This document shows positions 14,314 through 29,300 of a stretch of 39,334 bases of DNA, piece by piece. The notes under the pieces are model-generated. The model saw only the letters and a list, made by a program, of their open reading frames with translations. It was not told the DNA's origin and searched no databases. The stretch's first letter is position 1. Each line of letters starts with the position of its first letter. Position numbers and translations under genes: made by a program. Origin of the DNA: a virus; the IMG/VR virus record IMGVR_UViG_3300004369_000574, positions 1-39,334 of that record, one strand, 5' to 3'.

Positions 14314-17300
14314 TTACGTAATATCCGTATGTAGAAACTGTGCAGGGTCAGTTTCACTAATTTGTAATGGATCTCCTTCTACAGTATTAAAATTGTAAGA
14401 GTTCCATGTTTGATCATAATCTTCTTCTGGCATTAAATTGCTACTTAATAAACTAAACACTTCTGTATAGACTGGTATATAGTTTATTTGAGGTGTTCCG
14501 TTTGCTCCTCTCTGTAATCCTGTTACAGAATTAGTTTCAAAATCAACACTGTCGAACTTAATTTGTTCACCTGCGATATACAACGTATTACCAACAAGAG
14601 TCGTAATTTTCAAACTATCACCTGCATTAATATTTGCATTGCCTGTAATTTTTAGAACAGGACTCATCGATTCAACAACTACTTCAAAACTGTTTTGGTC
14701 TAAAGTTACACCCAGTGTAGTATTTACAACCGTAACACCAGTCAATAAGTTTTTGTCTGCATAAAGACCGATACTATAGATATTATCTACCGGGGTAGGC
14801 GCAATTTCATTTTGTATTAATGTATCTGTAACTCTGCTAAGATCGTAAACATAAACACTTGTACTTAAATCGTATATAGGCTGTGTTAACCAAGTACGTG
14901 ATTGTGTATTAGCACGATAAATTGATTGCTCACCTACATAATTTACTGAATTTAAATAAATTTCTTCGTTTGGCGTTGAGTGAGGAATCATTGAAGTTAC
15001 AATAACTAGATCACCGGGTTCGATTTCTGTAAGAATGCTAATTTCATTGTCTTCTCTCATTCTTAGTTTGCTTGCAGGTACACGCAGTCCGTTCACTGTT
15101 ACCCAAAGTCTTTCAACATTATTTTGTTCCCACTGAGTTACGTTCATTAATCCAGTGTCTGCACTCAATGCAACTTCAACTGTAGCATCACGTGTTAGAC
15201 CAATTGTGAAGTTAGTATTGTTAATAATTTGCTTGACATAATATGTTACACCTTGTTCGATGCCACCTAATAAAGTTGCGCCTGCTTCTTGACCTTGTTG
15301 AGTAAAGATAATAGGATTATTAACTACTAAATCAGCAGTAGACTCTACTGTAATCCAGTTAGTATTAGGCGTAGATGTTGCTGTAGCAGTTGTCGTAAGA
15401 ATAAAGAACGTTCCTTGTCTCCAAGTATAGCCGTTTTCGACCCATGTAGTAATACCAGTTACTGGATAGTTAGTACCAGTAACTGAAGCAGTCCAAGGTT
15501 CATCGTAAATATCAAATCTGTACTGGTCGATAACTTTAACATAATAGTTGTTACCGTTTAGTTCTTCTGCTCCAACACAGCCATCAATTGATGCTAATTG
15601 ATTATCTCCATAAGCATGTGGATATGCTGTTGTAATACGTGTAGTGTCGTTTCCGCCAGAAGTTGCAGGCATGTTTCCGCTAGCCGTGCTTGTTAAATTA
15701 ATTTGGGCGCCTGTTTGATCTTTTAATGTTGCTTCAGTTAAACTGATAACACTTTCAATAAAGTAAACTGTACCTGCTTCTAATCCACCAAAAGGTATTC
15801 CCTGCAAAATTAAAGTCTGATCTGGAATAAAGCCGGTTGTGCTTTGGAACGTAACGACATTAGTAGTTACGTTTGTACCTAATGCTCTTGTTCTTGCTAG
15901 TGGCTCGTTAATATCAGTTTCAATGTTTGCAATAGGTGCAACAGTAATAGCATTTGAAGTACCTACCATTGTACCTGTGTCTGTTGTTACTGTTACTGGG
16001 GTGCCACCTGGTGTTGTAGAAATTGTAAAGGTTGTTGAGTCTAAAATTTCTAATATATAATATGTAAAGCCTTCACTAATTCCACCTATAGTAGGAGCAA
16101 TAAACACAATTGGTTCGTCTACAATTAGTGCAGAAGTATCTGCACAAGTTAAGTAGTTTAATAATTCATCATATGCAACTACAGTAGGTGTATCTTGGTC
16201 ATAAGTTTCAATATTAGGAGTATCTTCGTCAAATGTACCTTCTTGGTGTGTAGTTGATGTCACTGCAACAGTTGTAAAGACACCGCCTGATAAACCTGCT
16301 ATACCATACTGTGATGTTAGATACTGTCTATCTGTACTGTTATATGTTAGTACAGAAATCTTTGCTCCGTTTGCTGGTGGAGACAAGAACAAAATAGTAT
16401 TTGACCCTGGATTAATTTCGTATGCTGACGCTGTTTGACGTAAACCGTTGATTTCTACTATTGCATTATATGGATTTTCATCTCCATTAAAGTTTGGTAA
16501 TTCAAACGATGCTTGTGAGCCATTACCAACAAACTCAGCAATTTCTGGTAGGGTGTAACCATATTGAGTTCCACCTGTTTCACCAAAGAACGAGTAAACA
16601 AAGTAATCATCTTCGTTGTTGTATGAGCCAGGAGCCGCTAAAATAAGTTTTGCTTGTATACCGTTAGGTTGTATTCCAATTGCATAATCATTTGTAACAT
16701 ATGTTGAAATACCTGATGCGTTAGACAATGTAACTACTGGGCCGCCTAATGTTTCAGAAATAGTAAATTCATTACCGTCTACGATAGACTTGATATAGTA
16801 GTATTGGTTAGGAGTAATATCACTACCAAACATATCTGCGGCAAAGATAATCCTAGAACCTACAATCAAGCCAGCAGTTGTACCAGTTGTGATAGCATTG
16901 TTACTTGCTTTTGTTCTACTAATAGTATTTGTTTTACCCAAGACTAATCGTTGACCGTTGTGATTCACAACTGGATCTGTCCAAACAGTGCCTGTGCCTG
17001 TTTGAATATTACAAATCATTGATCCAGTAGCATCTGTTAGCGATTTAACTGGTCCCGCTAAACCTGTCGATGTGCTGTAAGTTTCAGATACAGTAATAGA
17101 ATTAGTAGCAGTAGAAATTGACTTCACATAGTATGTTGTTTCGTCAGCAATGCCACCAAACACAACACCTTGGAATGTGATTGGATCGTTCTGAACAAAA
17201 TCACTTACGTCTACGAAAGTAATTGTATCACCAGTTGAACTGGTTTCAATTGCTTCTACTTCAATAGAGTGTGACCCAGTTCTGATTAAACCTGAACCTT

Positions 17301-20300
17301 GGAATCGAGGTGCACTGTAATTAGCGTTTAAGTAAATATCATCAAATCCAGTTTCTTCAACTTCTCTGATTACATCAGTATCACTAGAACCTTTAACTAA
17401 CTGATTACCATTACCAACTTCATAAACATCAATGCGTAATCCAGTTAGAGGGAAGAAAGGTAGAGGATTATCTAACGTAATTGTCTTGTTAATCCAATCT
17501 ACTGTATACTCAGATGTTGCTAATCCAGTACCTAATCCTGTTGTATGATCGATTGTTTGTAGGTTAATTTGTGCAGGATATTGTGCATAGTTTTCAAAAC
17601 TGTATTCTGTTTGAAATTCTGTTTCTGGGTATACTTCACGTGTAACAACATTAAAACCAGTATGTGAGTACTGGGTAACGTCCCAGTTTGTTCCTGGACG
17701 TGTAGTTACTGTCATAGTTAAATTGTCTTTGACTAATCCAGGTACTAATTCTTCTGGACCATAGCCATATGGGAAGTCTGCACCCTTGACATCGTAGATA
17801 GGTTCTGCTATAGTAAAGAATGATGAATCTGTCCAAGTTATACCGTCATCATCAGACTCAATAATTATATTGTTATCGCCGACTACTACCCACATATTAT
17901 CATCAGCATTATATTCAATGCCTCTTAGATCATATGTAGTATTGGACGTTTGTTGTGTCCAAGAGTACATGTCAGTAGATGTTTGAATTTGACCATTTGC
18001 ACCCACTGCCATCCACATACTATTAGCATACTTGATGTCATATAATGTATTGCTTAGGGTAGGATCTAAATGATACATTCTTGTTTGTTCAGGTATTGAA
18101 TCATCTAGTAATGTGACTAAAGAAGTCAATCCTGAATCGGTGTAAAACTGTATTTGTGTTGCTGAAAGAACATCTATATAATAAGCATCACCTGCTGTTA
18201 ATCCACCAAATGATTCAGTAACCGATACTCTTGCACCTGTTGCAAATCCAATAGTTGCATTTACGTTTAGAATATCTAGTGGTTCGTTAATAGACACACA
18301 ACTAGTTTCACGTAATCCAATCCAGCTACCACCGTTGTCTGACTGATATATAATACCGTCTTCACCAACTGCTAATATATAAAAGCCATTAGAATCTACT
18401 CCATTCAAACCTAATGGAGTAAATGAAGGGCCGTCTTGCCAGAATTGGCCTTCAGTATCAAAAGAGTATGCAATAATATTAGTGTCTACTAGTTGTGCTT
18501 CTGGTCCTGTGTAATCCCAACGCAAGCCTTTGCCCACTGCTACAAAACCTGTGTAACCAGATGCTACACCATAAGAAACACCGTTTAGTGACACTTGGAA
18601 AATAGAATCGTATGTTTTTCTTTCTGTCCATATATAAGTATCAGAACTTTGTACAATGCTTTGTCCTGCGCCAATAAAGAATCCAGCACCATAACCTACA
18701 CTGTTAAGTGGTATTGCGGCAATTGACAATGATGTTGAGTCATATGGATTAGTATCGTAGGGCAATTTACCATATGGCGTAAACCAACCGTTTGTTGTCC
18801 ATGTGATGCCGTCATTACTTCTAAACACTGGTGTAGCAGTATTTGTTGAAGTCATAACGTACAAACCGTTACCACGTGTCAAATCTGTTAATCCAACAGG
18901 AACATTTGATACTTTATTAACACCCCATGAACTTCCTGATTTAGAACGCAATACTCCTGAATAGTTTTCTAAATTAGATGCACCTAAGTAAGTAGTGCCG
19001 TCCCAAAGAACTGATCTAATTTCTACGCCTGTTGGATAGAAAGGCTGATCTTTTAATATAGTATCAACTTCAAATTGATCTTCAGGTGCAAATGCATTAC
19101 CTAAATAAACTGAGTTTGGATATGTGATGCCTTCAAATAATTGAGTTAAATCTGTACCTGGCATATTAATATCTGGAGCGTAGAAACCCTCTACTCTGTC
19201 TAATGCATTTAGTAACCTATCTCCAGATCCGATTTCTTCCCACTTACCAATTACAAATTCTGTATCATTGTTAGAGATAACACAACGATAAACTCTATTG
19301 AGATATTTTACAATAGACTGATTAAAGTAGAATGGCTCAGGTAAGAATGCATAACTGCCTGCTTTAGAAAGTGTTAAGTCAGTTAATGCAATTGTTGTAA
19401 CTACGTTTACTGGAGTGCCGTTTGGTGTGTCTGATACTTGTACCTCATTGGTTACTGTATCGATATCAGTAATGTAATAGGTAGTTGACGTTTCTACATC
19501 AATCGTATTAGTTGGCACTGTTCCCATAAATACAACTGCATCGTTATCACTAAAACCAGATACATCGTCTAATGTAATCTTGTCTGATCCTGATGTACAG
19601 CCTGTTACATTCGCAGTTGTAAATCCTTTAAAGGGGAAACCAATTCCGCTAACAGGAACTGTCATTAATGGATCGCTATAAACTTCAACTTGCGTTGCGT
19701 TTAAAATCTTAAAGTAATAATTTTTTACTATATCATTAGGATCGCCTTCAATAATTAAACTTGTAATTGCGCCATTAGTGTCAATAGTATTAACTATTAA
19801 CGTAACGTCATTGGCTGGTGAAGTGCCTCCTACTTCGTCTCCGGAAATCGTAATTTTGTTAGTAAGTGCATAACCTGATCCTGCAGTGCTTATAACAGCC
19901 CTGTAGCCACCTAAAATAAATCCTATGTCAAACTCTGCGATAGCCTGCGGTTTTTGAGTTAATGTCATAGCAATAGCAGTATCAGTTAAGGTAACTGGTG
20001 CGCCGCCTGGTGTTGCAGATACTCTGATATATGGACTACCGACACCTGCCATTGGTCCGTTGTCTGCTCTGAGTATAAATGTTGTTCCACCTGCTACTTC
20101 TGTCAGTGTAAAATGAGTTGCATCTACAATGGCCTTTACATAGTATTCTGTTCCAATAACGATACCACCTAAACCAACACCTGAGAATATTATTGGCATA
20201 CCAATCCACAATGATGAAGTATCTACACATGTAATTTGATTTGTAGAAGATGATGTACTTGAACAATCAACTTCGATAAAGGTAGAATCGTCTTCAGGAT

Positions 20301-23300
20301 CAGAAAATTCAGTTACATAGTAAACAGTGCCCGATGTGATTCCGCCCTGTGTTGCATCGAATACGACAGGCATATTAATATAAAAGTTATATGTGCCTTT
20401 GTCTTGCATACTTAATGCAATTCTGTCATTAGTATCTTCTGCGACATCACCTGCAATGGTTGCGTATGCAGTTCTTTGGATAGTGTCAGTTAATACACCA
20501 GAATCAATATCTGTGTAATAAGAAGATGTATCATACATTGTAAACAACTGACCATCAATTTGGCCAGGGGCAACAGGAAGTGACACATTCATTGTCATTG
20601 CGCCTGTTGCAGTAGTCAATTGTAATACATCTTTTTGATTTGTTAATAAAGCAGAACCGGTTGAAACTGTGGTCAACACCAATGGAGTTCTGTTAACTTG
20701 TGTTGCAATTTTTAATTCTGTGCTTGACACAATTTCATTAACATAGTATAAAGCACCTGATTCTATACCGCCGTAACTTGTCAATGGATTACCTGATGCA
20801 TCGACCATTGTGTTAAAGATAATTGGATCATTAACACTGAATCCTGTAGTGTTTTGTACTGTGATGATATCTGTAGTTGCTGTCGTGCCTTCGACTGTAG
20901 TTTTTACTGGATTAGGATCAGCAGATATCGTAATATTTTCATTATCGACAACTGTTGTTACATAGTAAACATCATCTTCAATGATGCCCCCAAACACATT
21001 TCCTGTAAAGAATAAAGGAATACCAATATAGAATCTATCTGTTCCACCTGTGCCTATAGCACTTTGAGGAATAGTAATGGTATTAATATCTTTTGTAGTA
21101 GCGGTTGCAGTTAGCAGTCCAGGATAATTTAATGTTAATACTGCGGTGTCTAAAACTTCACCAACAATACAAGACATACCGGCAGAGCCTGCTGTTCCAT
21201 CAGTTAGTGGTAATGTACTGCCGCCTTCAGTTTCAGAAATTGTAAAGTCTGTAATGTTAATAATACTGTCTACATAATATACTTGATCTGCTATAATGCC
21301 GCCTATTGTTGCACCTGTAAATTTAATTGGCATACCAACATAAAAACCAATAGTAGAACCTGATGAGTTTAATTCTCCGTTGTTCTCATCGTATGGATCT
21401 AGTCTAACTGCATTATTTGCATCTTCTGTAAGTTCTACTTTACGCACAAATGATGACCAAGTAACTTGATGATTATTTTCTGCGTTTGCTACTTCAAAGA
21501 CTACTCCCTGAGCAGATGCTAATAAACTATCAATTGGTGGTTGTGTAGATTGTAAATCAATTGATGATGACGCAACGTTTTCACTATTAAAATAACTACC
21601 GGCGAAGAAAGATCCATAGAACGTACCTTCTTCCCAATCTGAAATTTGAGAGTTATACGTTGTTCTATCAAATCTAACTGTTGTATTATTTTCTCTGATC
21701 GGGTATGCACTTGATATTGCTGTTGCTCTTGCACCTAAATTTAATGCAAAATTACCGTCAGTTGACCCAGCAGTAAACTCTATTCTGTTTGTTTCTTTAA
21801 CTGCATCTCTATAACTTGAGTATAATGCTACAATAGTTGTAGGTACTATTTCTAAAACATTTATGTAATACCATTGTCCGTCGACTAGTCTATCAATAGT
21901 GCCGCCGTCTGGATCTGCAACATATTTTATAATGTCACCTGTTTGTAAATTAGGTGCAAACAATCTGATTGTATGCAAACTAGAGTTTACATCTTCTAAT
22001 GTAAAGAATAGTTGTTGAGACGGGTCAATTCTAATTTCTGGTAATACAGCATACCCTGATCCGGGATTTACAACTTTCACACTAATAACATCATCCACGC
22101 TCATTACTGCTTCTAACTGAGCCTCTTCTCTAGGTTCAGGGTAGATAGATGTATCAATGTATGCTGTAACTTTAGGTGGTTCTGTGTAGCCTGAGCCGCC
22201 GTCTAATACAACAATAGGGGGCAAATTAATAAAGATTTTGGCGCCCGGTATGTGTGCAACTGGAGTTGTGTCGTTAATACCCCTAGACAATCCACCTAAT
22301 AAATTTAATGCCCTATCAACATAAGCATAGCCAATTTGTTCTTCGTCAATTGTAATAACGCCATTAATTGGGAAACCCTGTGCGTTATCGACAATTAAGA
22401 ATGTTGAACCTAATGTGATATATGCACCAAGTGATGTAATCTCATAGTCAGTTTGACCTGTCAATGACACTCCGTAGTTGTTAAACCAGTTAGTGTATTG
22501 TGGTAAAGACCATATTGGATTAGTATACAAGAACTGTGAATCCGAATCTGCTCCTTGATATACTAATTCAGGTGTTATGTATTGTCCTGTACTTGAATTG
22601 TATTGTGCAGGCAAATCAAAGTCGGTAACTTCTCCTTGATAAACATCAGTACCGGTGTACTTGAATAAAAAGTCTTTAATAACAACGTGATAAGGTTTGA
22701 CTTCGTTTAAGTATCCTGCTAAAAATTCTTGGTTGTCTGATTGGAAGTTTTCTATAGGTTTTAGTTCCCTTATCGTGTGCGTTACGTCAACCAAAGAAGT
22801 TTTGTTGAGCCATGGCAGATAATTCTGTGACTCATCTGTTTCACTATTGATGTATTCAAACAAAATAATTAGTGATTTGTTTCTGTGTTCTACAAGTTCA
22901 TCAATATAAATTTGTTCATTTAATGCTCTAACAATCCAACGTGTTTCTTCACTTGGATATTCGTCAAAAGATGCAGTGTCAAAGAAATTGTCACCGAATC
23001 CTGTTTTACCTGCGGCGTAATCCCACAAGTAAGTCTTAAATTTTATTGTGCCGTTTTCTAAACCGATGCGTGTCCAAACACCTGTACCGTCATAACGATA
23101 CATTTCCCACTTACCTTCACCGTTTTCATCAACAGTAACAATAGTATTTCGTGCCACATTTAATTTTGCAAGATCGGCATAAATTGCTACAGTTTGTGTA
23201 GACTTGGTATTGTTATTATATTGAACTTCTGTTGACGGGGTAGGCAACCACCAGTTAATGTATTCCCAATAATCAGTAGTATTATAGTATTCTCCTGTTT

Positions 23301-26300
23301 GGAACAAGAACGATGCTTCTCGTCTAGTTTCAGCAATAGGATACTGTGCAAGAATAATGTTTGCGTATTCTAAGTAGTTTTTAAGTGCAAAGAATCTGTT
23401 AAAAAAGAAACTTTGTCTTGGTCTTGCCAACACACCTGACTGCACTGCTTTTGGTAAGTATGGATTAGGAACAACTCCACCTACCTCATCGACTCCTGAC
23501 ATAGAATCTAACATTCTGTCATATAGACCTTCGGGTCTATTAGTTGCAGTTTCGGGACCAAACTTGGGCAGACCCGGCAAGAAGTCATCAGCAGAGTTTG
23601 TTCTAATTAAATTAAACTCTTGGTGCGGTTGATCGTCACTTAATCCAGTTGCAAAACCAACATGTAATACTGAATCGTTTGCATTAAGAAACGGCTGTGC
23701 GTTGTACAATGCAAACGTGTTAGGTAACAACGGTGCAAAGAAAGGTATGCCTGTATTTTTAGGATTAATAATATAATCTTGTAACGTTCTGTCACTTAAT
23801 GTTTTGCCAATCTGTTGATTAATAATATTGCTGTTACGCACCCAATAATAGTACATTGGTGTGACAACACCTGATGCATTTAATTTTGATTCTATAACAT
23901 ATTGAGTAATATCTTTAGGTGTTCCTCTTCCTGTGTAACCGTTTGGTGGAACATTGCTTTCAATCCAGGTACAAACATAAACGTCAGATCCAGGAAAAAC
24001 TCTACCCCAATATCTACTGTTATAAGTTACATCATTTTGATGATAGTTCATCCAGCGTACTTTAGATGTGTCGAACCACATTTGGCCAACTTGATTAACA
24101 CCCCAAGTCATACCAGAACTTCTTACTCTGCCGCCGTCAGAATTATATGTTGCAGGATCTATATTGCTAACATAATCTAAGTTTTGTCTAATAGCACCCA
24201 ATAATTTATTTTGCATTGGATCTGGATAATCAAAATTGACTAGTGTATTATTTGTTTCTGCACTATATAACTGAACGTTTTGAATTTTTTCAATGTCAAC
24301 GATAGGAGCAGATTCTCTGTAAATTCCCCAGTCTTTAAGACCAGTGCTATTTCTATAGACATTAATCTGTCCTGATATGTCTGTGTAAGAATAATTAGGT
24401 GTTCCGATAACTACTTGATTATCGTTAAAGTCTAATGCTGTTCCATAATATGGCTGATATCCATAGTTTTCGTCAAGTGAGTTACAATGTTGTGCATACA
24501 CAAACTGTCCTGGATCTGCTAAACTACCATTATAATTGGCAAGATAATCAAACATATATACGGCGCCAGCGTTTGGATAATCATCTACGAATCTTGTTGC
24601 ATTATTATCAAACACTGTGTCGTTATGTAAATTTTCATCATCAACAAAATCAAACGTTGTACCTAAATATCTTGTGCTTGCAGGCGCAGAAATAACTACA
24701 GAGTCACGGTCATTAAATTTAATTGTGCTTCCAAACAGTGTTCTGGATTTACCATGGGGAGGTAAAATTGTTTGCGTTTCTGTATATAAACTAATACCTA
24801 ATTCTGCAAACAACTCATCATCAGTTTGTTGTAGTTTTAGTTTTTCATTGATTACACTTAAGCCAGGTGATATTGTTGACAATATTAATTTATTATCACT
24901 AGCCGATGCTGTAATGTTTGTAATTCCGTTGTTGTTAATTTGTGTTGCAACTTGCTGTGCGTTACTGCCTCCTGCCAATGGTATGCGATAGCCGTTAATT
25001 AATAATACCCGACTTGTTGTTAAAGAACATTCTTCGGTGCCTAGTACTGAACCATATTTTGCTCCGGCGTCAGTGTATCTATGTACTGCGCCATCGATTG
25101 TTTCTTCACCGTTTTCAACAATTTCTCCAGGAGCACCAAATAATATTTCGTTTGCTGAATTCGTTATAGCAGTGTCGTAACCAAACTGTATACCAACTCT
25201 GTTTGTGTTAGGAGCGTCAACTGTTTGTGCCCACTGAAACTCGTTGCTTTCCACTGTAAGTATGTCGCCCGCTCTTAATATAGAGTAATATCTAAGATTA
25301 GTTCCTAGAACAGCATAATTATTGTCATTTACTATAGTGCCATTTACTTTTGCTGTAATTGCTTCTGACTGCACGTATGCAGTAAACGTTACGCTAGGCG
25401 TATCTGTGAGCGTCACAGGGGTCGTTGTAGAACGAGTTGTCTTTAACGATATTGTATTACCAACTATATCTTCAATGTAATAAACTGTTGATGAAGATAT
25501 CCCTGAATCTCCGAAATCGGCGCCATCAAATACAACAGGATCATTGACGTTCATGCCAGTAGTTGACGCTAGTGTAATATAATTTGATGCAACCACTGTT
25601 GCTGAACTACTTGTTACAGTAGGTGTAAATGCAATTGGGAACTGTTGGTACTGATCTTCTCCATTAGTGTATTGTGATTCTATATTTTGAATCAACCGCT
25701 GATAGATATAACCATTACCAAAGTTAGTTAAATTACTTGTTCCTGTTTTGTAAGGTGCTCCTACTGCAAGAGTGTCACCGTTGTAGTCTGTAGAAACAGA
25801 GAAACCAAAGTTATCACCTGCTACTGCTCCCTGCGTTGCACCATCAATTATAATTGGTGTAGTGTTGTAAGTTACTTGATTCGCAATACCTGTACCTGAA
25901 CCAACTCCAGTAGCAATAAACGTAATACCTGTTTTTCCTTCAACAGCACCGATCGATTCCCAATCAGTGTCACCTACTTCAGTAATTTCATATGTTTGTC
26001 CTACAACAAAGAAGCCTGCTTCAAAAGGAATTCTTTGTTTGCGGTAGATATAAACTTTATTATCTGATGGATAACCTGCAAAAATCCAATTTTTATCTTT
26101 TGATATAACAACGTCTGTACCTACACCACTTGGCACAGAAATAGCAGGTTGATATTCTACAATATCATCTGTTAGAATTGTATTGTTTAACGTGTAAATG
26201 TGTAAGTTAGGTGTACCTGTTGGCTCTGAAACAATATACATATTGTCTGATGCTGATAAACTTGTACCAAAAGATATACCACCTGTTAACAGACTACCTG

Positions 26301-29300
26301 TGTCTTCATCAAAGTTGTTTGTTGTTTCATTGTAACCATAACGATAAACTTTTCCAACGTCAGCATCGCCGATTAAGTATCCCATTCTTGGGCCGTACGC
26401 AACAGCACTACCAAATGAGATGCCGTCTGCTCTATCTAGTTCGTTTAGTTGTGTATAGTTAATAGACTTTCTATAAACTGCCCAGTCTCCGTTTTCACCT
26501 TCGTCTACCCAAACTGTATTTTTAGTAAATTCTGCTTCAAGTAAATCTGTATCTGGAATATTAGATGGTTTTGCTACACGCTGACTAATAAATGTAAGGC
26601 CCAATCCAGAATTAGTAACCTGTACAGGTTGTGCGTCTCTTAATGTAAGATTAATATTGATTGTGAAAGCATCTACTATAGCGATGGCTACATAATAACC
26701 GTCAATCTCAGGGCTAACATTTATAAAACAAATTGTGTCAAGTTTCTTAAGATTGTGTCTATCTTCAAATCTAATCTGTGTTATTTTTTCTCCTAAGAAT
26801 TGTGCGCCTGTAACTCTGGAAACAGGTTTCCACGTAAACACTCTCCACTTTTCTTTGAAATTTGCTATCCAGGCATAATCTCTAACATAAAAGGCCCTAA
26901 TAGGTACACCAAGATCCTTTGAGTTTCTTGCCCTTCTTAGTCCAGCATAAGTGTATGATGCCATTCGTACATCATCATAGTTCACATAACCTGCAGTTGG
27001 ATATAAACTATCTGCATAACTACTATTTGTTGTTAACAAGACATTAGGGTCGGTAATAGGTCTTGCATAATTATACAAATTATGAATAGAAACTTCTTGC
27101 ATGGCGCCTGGTGTAGGTGTTCCGTTTGTTATGCTAACAATACCGGGATTTCCTGTTAACTTAGATTGATTAACTTTAAAGTCAACAAAGTTGCTATTTA
27201 AGGTACCACCAAACTGTCCAGATAGAATAGCCCAGTTTTCATAAACATCATAGTCTATACCACCCTGTGGTAAAGTTGCACCTTTGAATGCAGAAACAGC
27301 ATTAGGTGTTCCTTTGTTTTTAATTAAGTTTTTGTAAACGTTAACTTGTGTAATGTCAGTCAAATCTACAAGAGCAAGATAATCTCTTGGTCTATAACCA
27401 ATCAATGAAAACGATAACTGATCTGCATCTTGTTCTAAGTTTGCTGTATTAGTGTTGTAATACAGTGTTTGCTCATATGAACGTGTTGATGAATTCGGCA
27501 ACAAACCTTTTTGTATTTCATTATAATCTGTAACAAGCCATTCTGTTTCTTGGAACTTAGATGCTGGCTGAATTGTTTTTAATGCCGTCCAGTATTTGTT
27601 TTTGTAAGTAACAATCATTCCTTTGGCATACTTTTTGCCAACAGCCCAGGGTTCAATGTTGTCCTGATTTAAAATAAATCCAGAAGCAAACATTGTTCCG
27701 TTCCATTCTGCGGTTTTAACTCCACGCATATAGATACGATTTTGCCTTAAGCCAGTAATTAAATTATAAATGACATCGTTAAAGACGGTTACGTTATCAA
27801 AAACAATACCGTGTTCAAAGTTACTTAAGTTAACTTGTAGGTAAGACATAGCATCACCTGAATTTAATGTTTTAACATTAAACTCAGTATCTAAACGTGT
27901 AATTGCCAAATCACTTGTTTTTATAGGGTATAAATTTTGGTTTAATATAAAGTTATTCTGTGTAACTGTTAATGGCTGAACAATCTGACTTTCTCTATTA
28001 ATTTTTAAATTTTGAGCCGCAGGGTTCAAAGTAATAATTGACCCGTTTTCCCAGCCTGTTTGTGACCAATATAAAAACTCTTTAGTAATAAAGTCCCAGT
28101 TAATTTCAACACCGGAGTCGATTTCATCAAACACCATGCCTTTGCGTCTTAAATAACTTGAATAACCTGCTAAGAAAGTTGCAACTTCTTGTGGCGTGTA
28201 GAATATTGTGCCGTATGGGACTAGAGTTTCTTGTGTTGCACTTGTAGTAAATTCATTAGGTATTTTTACAGTAATTTCATCTACTGTAATTTGTCTATTA
28301 TTTCCATTGTTAACTGGTTTATCAATTACAAAAAATGCTTGGCTTTGTGAATTGCCGTATACTCTCCAACCGTCGTTTGTAATTTGTAAAACAACAGCGG
28401 AATATTTGATTGTATCTTCTGGTTGATTATCGTGTAGCAACACAGCATAACTTTCATCTGGAATTAACAAGGATGCGTTATTAGAGTTAGGTGTGCCTTT
28501 TTCTACAAAGAATTTTAATAGTGTTTTATCACTATAGCCAGCAAGACGATAAATCAATCTAACATCTAAGTTATTGAATAGATCAGTAAGTGATGTAGTT
28601 GCATCTACACCTCTTACTTTTTCATAATCAACAATCCAGTTTAAGTAACTTGTTTTTGGTGTCCCAGAACCATATACTTGAATATCATTAATAATTAAAT
28701 GAGTTCTGTTGTCTACAAGATATTGTTTAAATTCTGTATTATATTTGTAATTGTCTAAATCAACTGCTAAATTAAACAATTGAGCAGGTTTAGTCAATGC
28801 AAAAAGTTTTATTAAATCAAAAGGCCAAGTAGAACTTCTACGATAAGATAATTCTGCTGATGCAACGTCACCCACTTTCCAATCTCGTCTAAATGTATTA
28901 GAATTGTATTGTCCAATAATTGCGTCCATGGGAGAACGTAGGTTGCCTTGTGCGTCTACTGGTATGATTTTACTTAAACCAGGACGAGCAACCTTTTCAT
29001 CAGTAATTGGGTCACCGTTGTTCCAAATATAACCTGCTTCTAAGTCTGCCCATAAAATATCATTGTTGCTTGTATATGGTGCAGGTCCGTAACGATCTGT
29101 CCACCAATCAGGCATATTAGCAAAACCTAACATTTCCCATGGTGCAGTATTTGGCTGGAATGAATCATAGAAGTATTTGTATAATCCTCTCCAATAGCCT
29201 TGATACACAGGAGTGTTTGTTAGTTTATTACCTGCGGCTGTATAGTTATAACTAAACTGATTTGTAGAAGAATATCCTTGTTGTGTTTTATAATTAATTC

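Noticed and set aside
15140-21430. DNA-level satellite or recombination artefact behind the giant gene repeats
   Set aside because: The repeats are visible in protein but strongly diverged in DNA, with no frameshifts, which points to old protein modules rather than recent tandem copies or misassembly.
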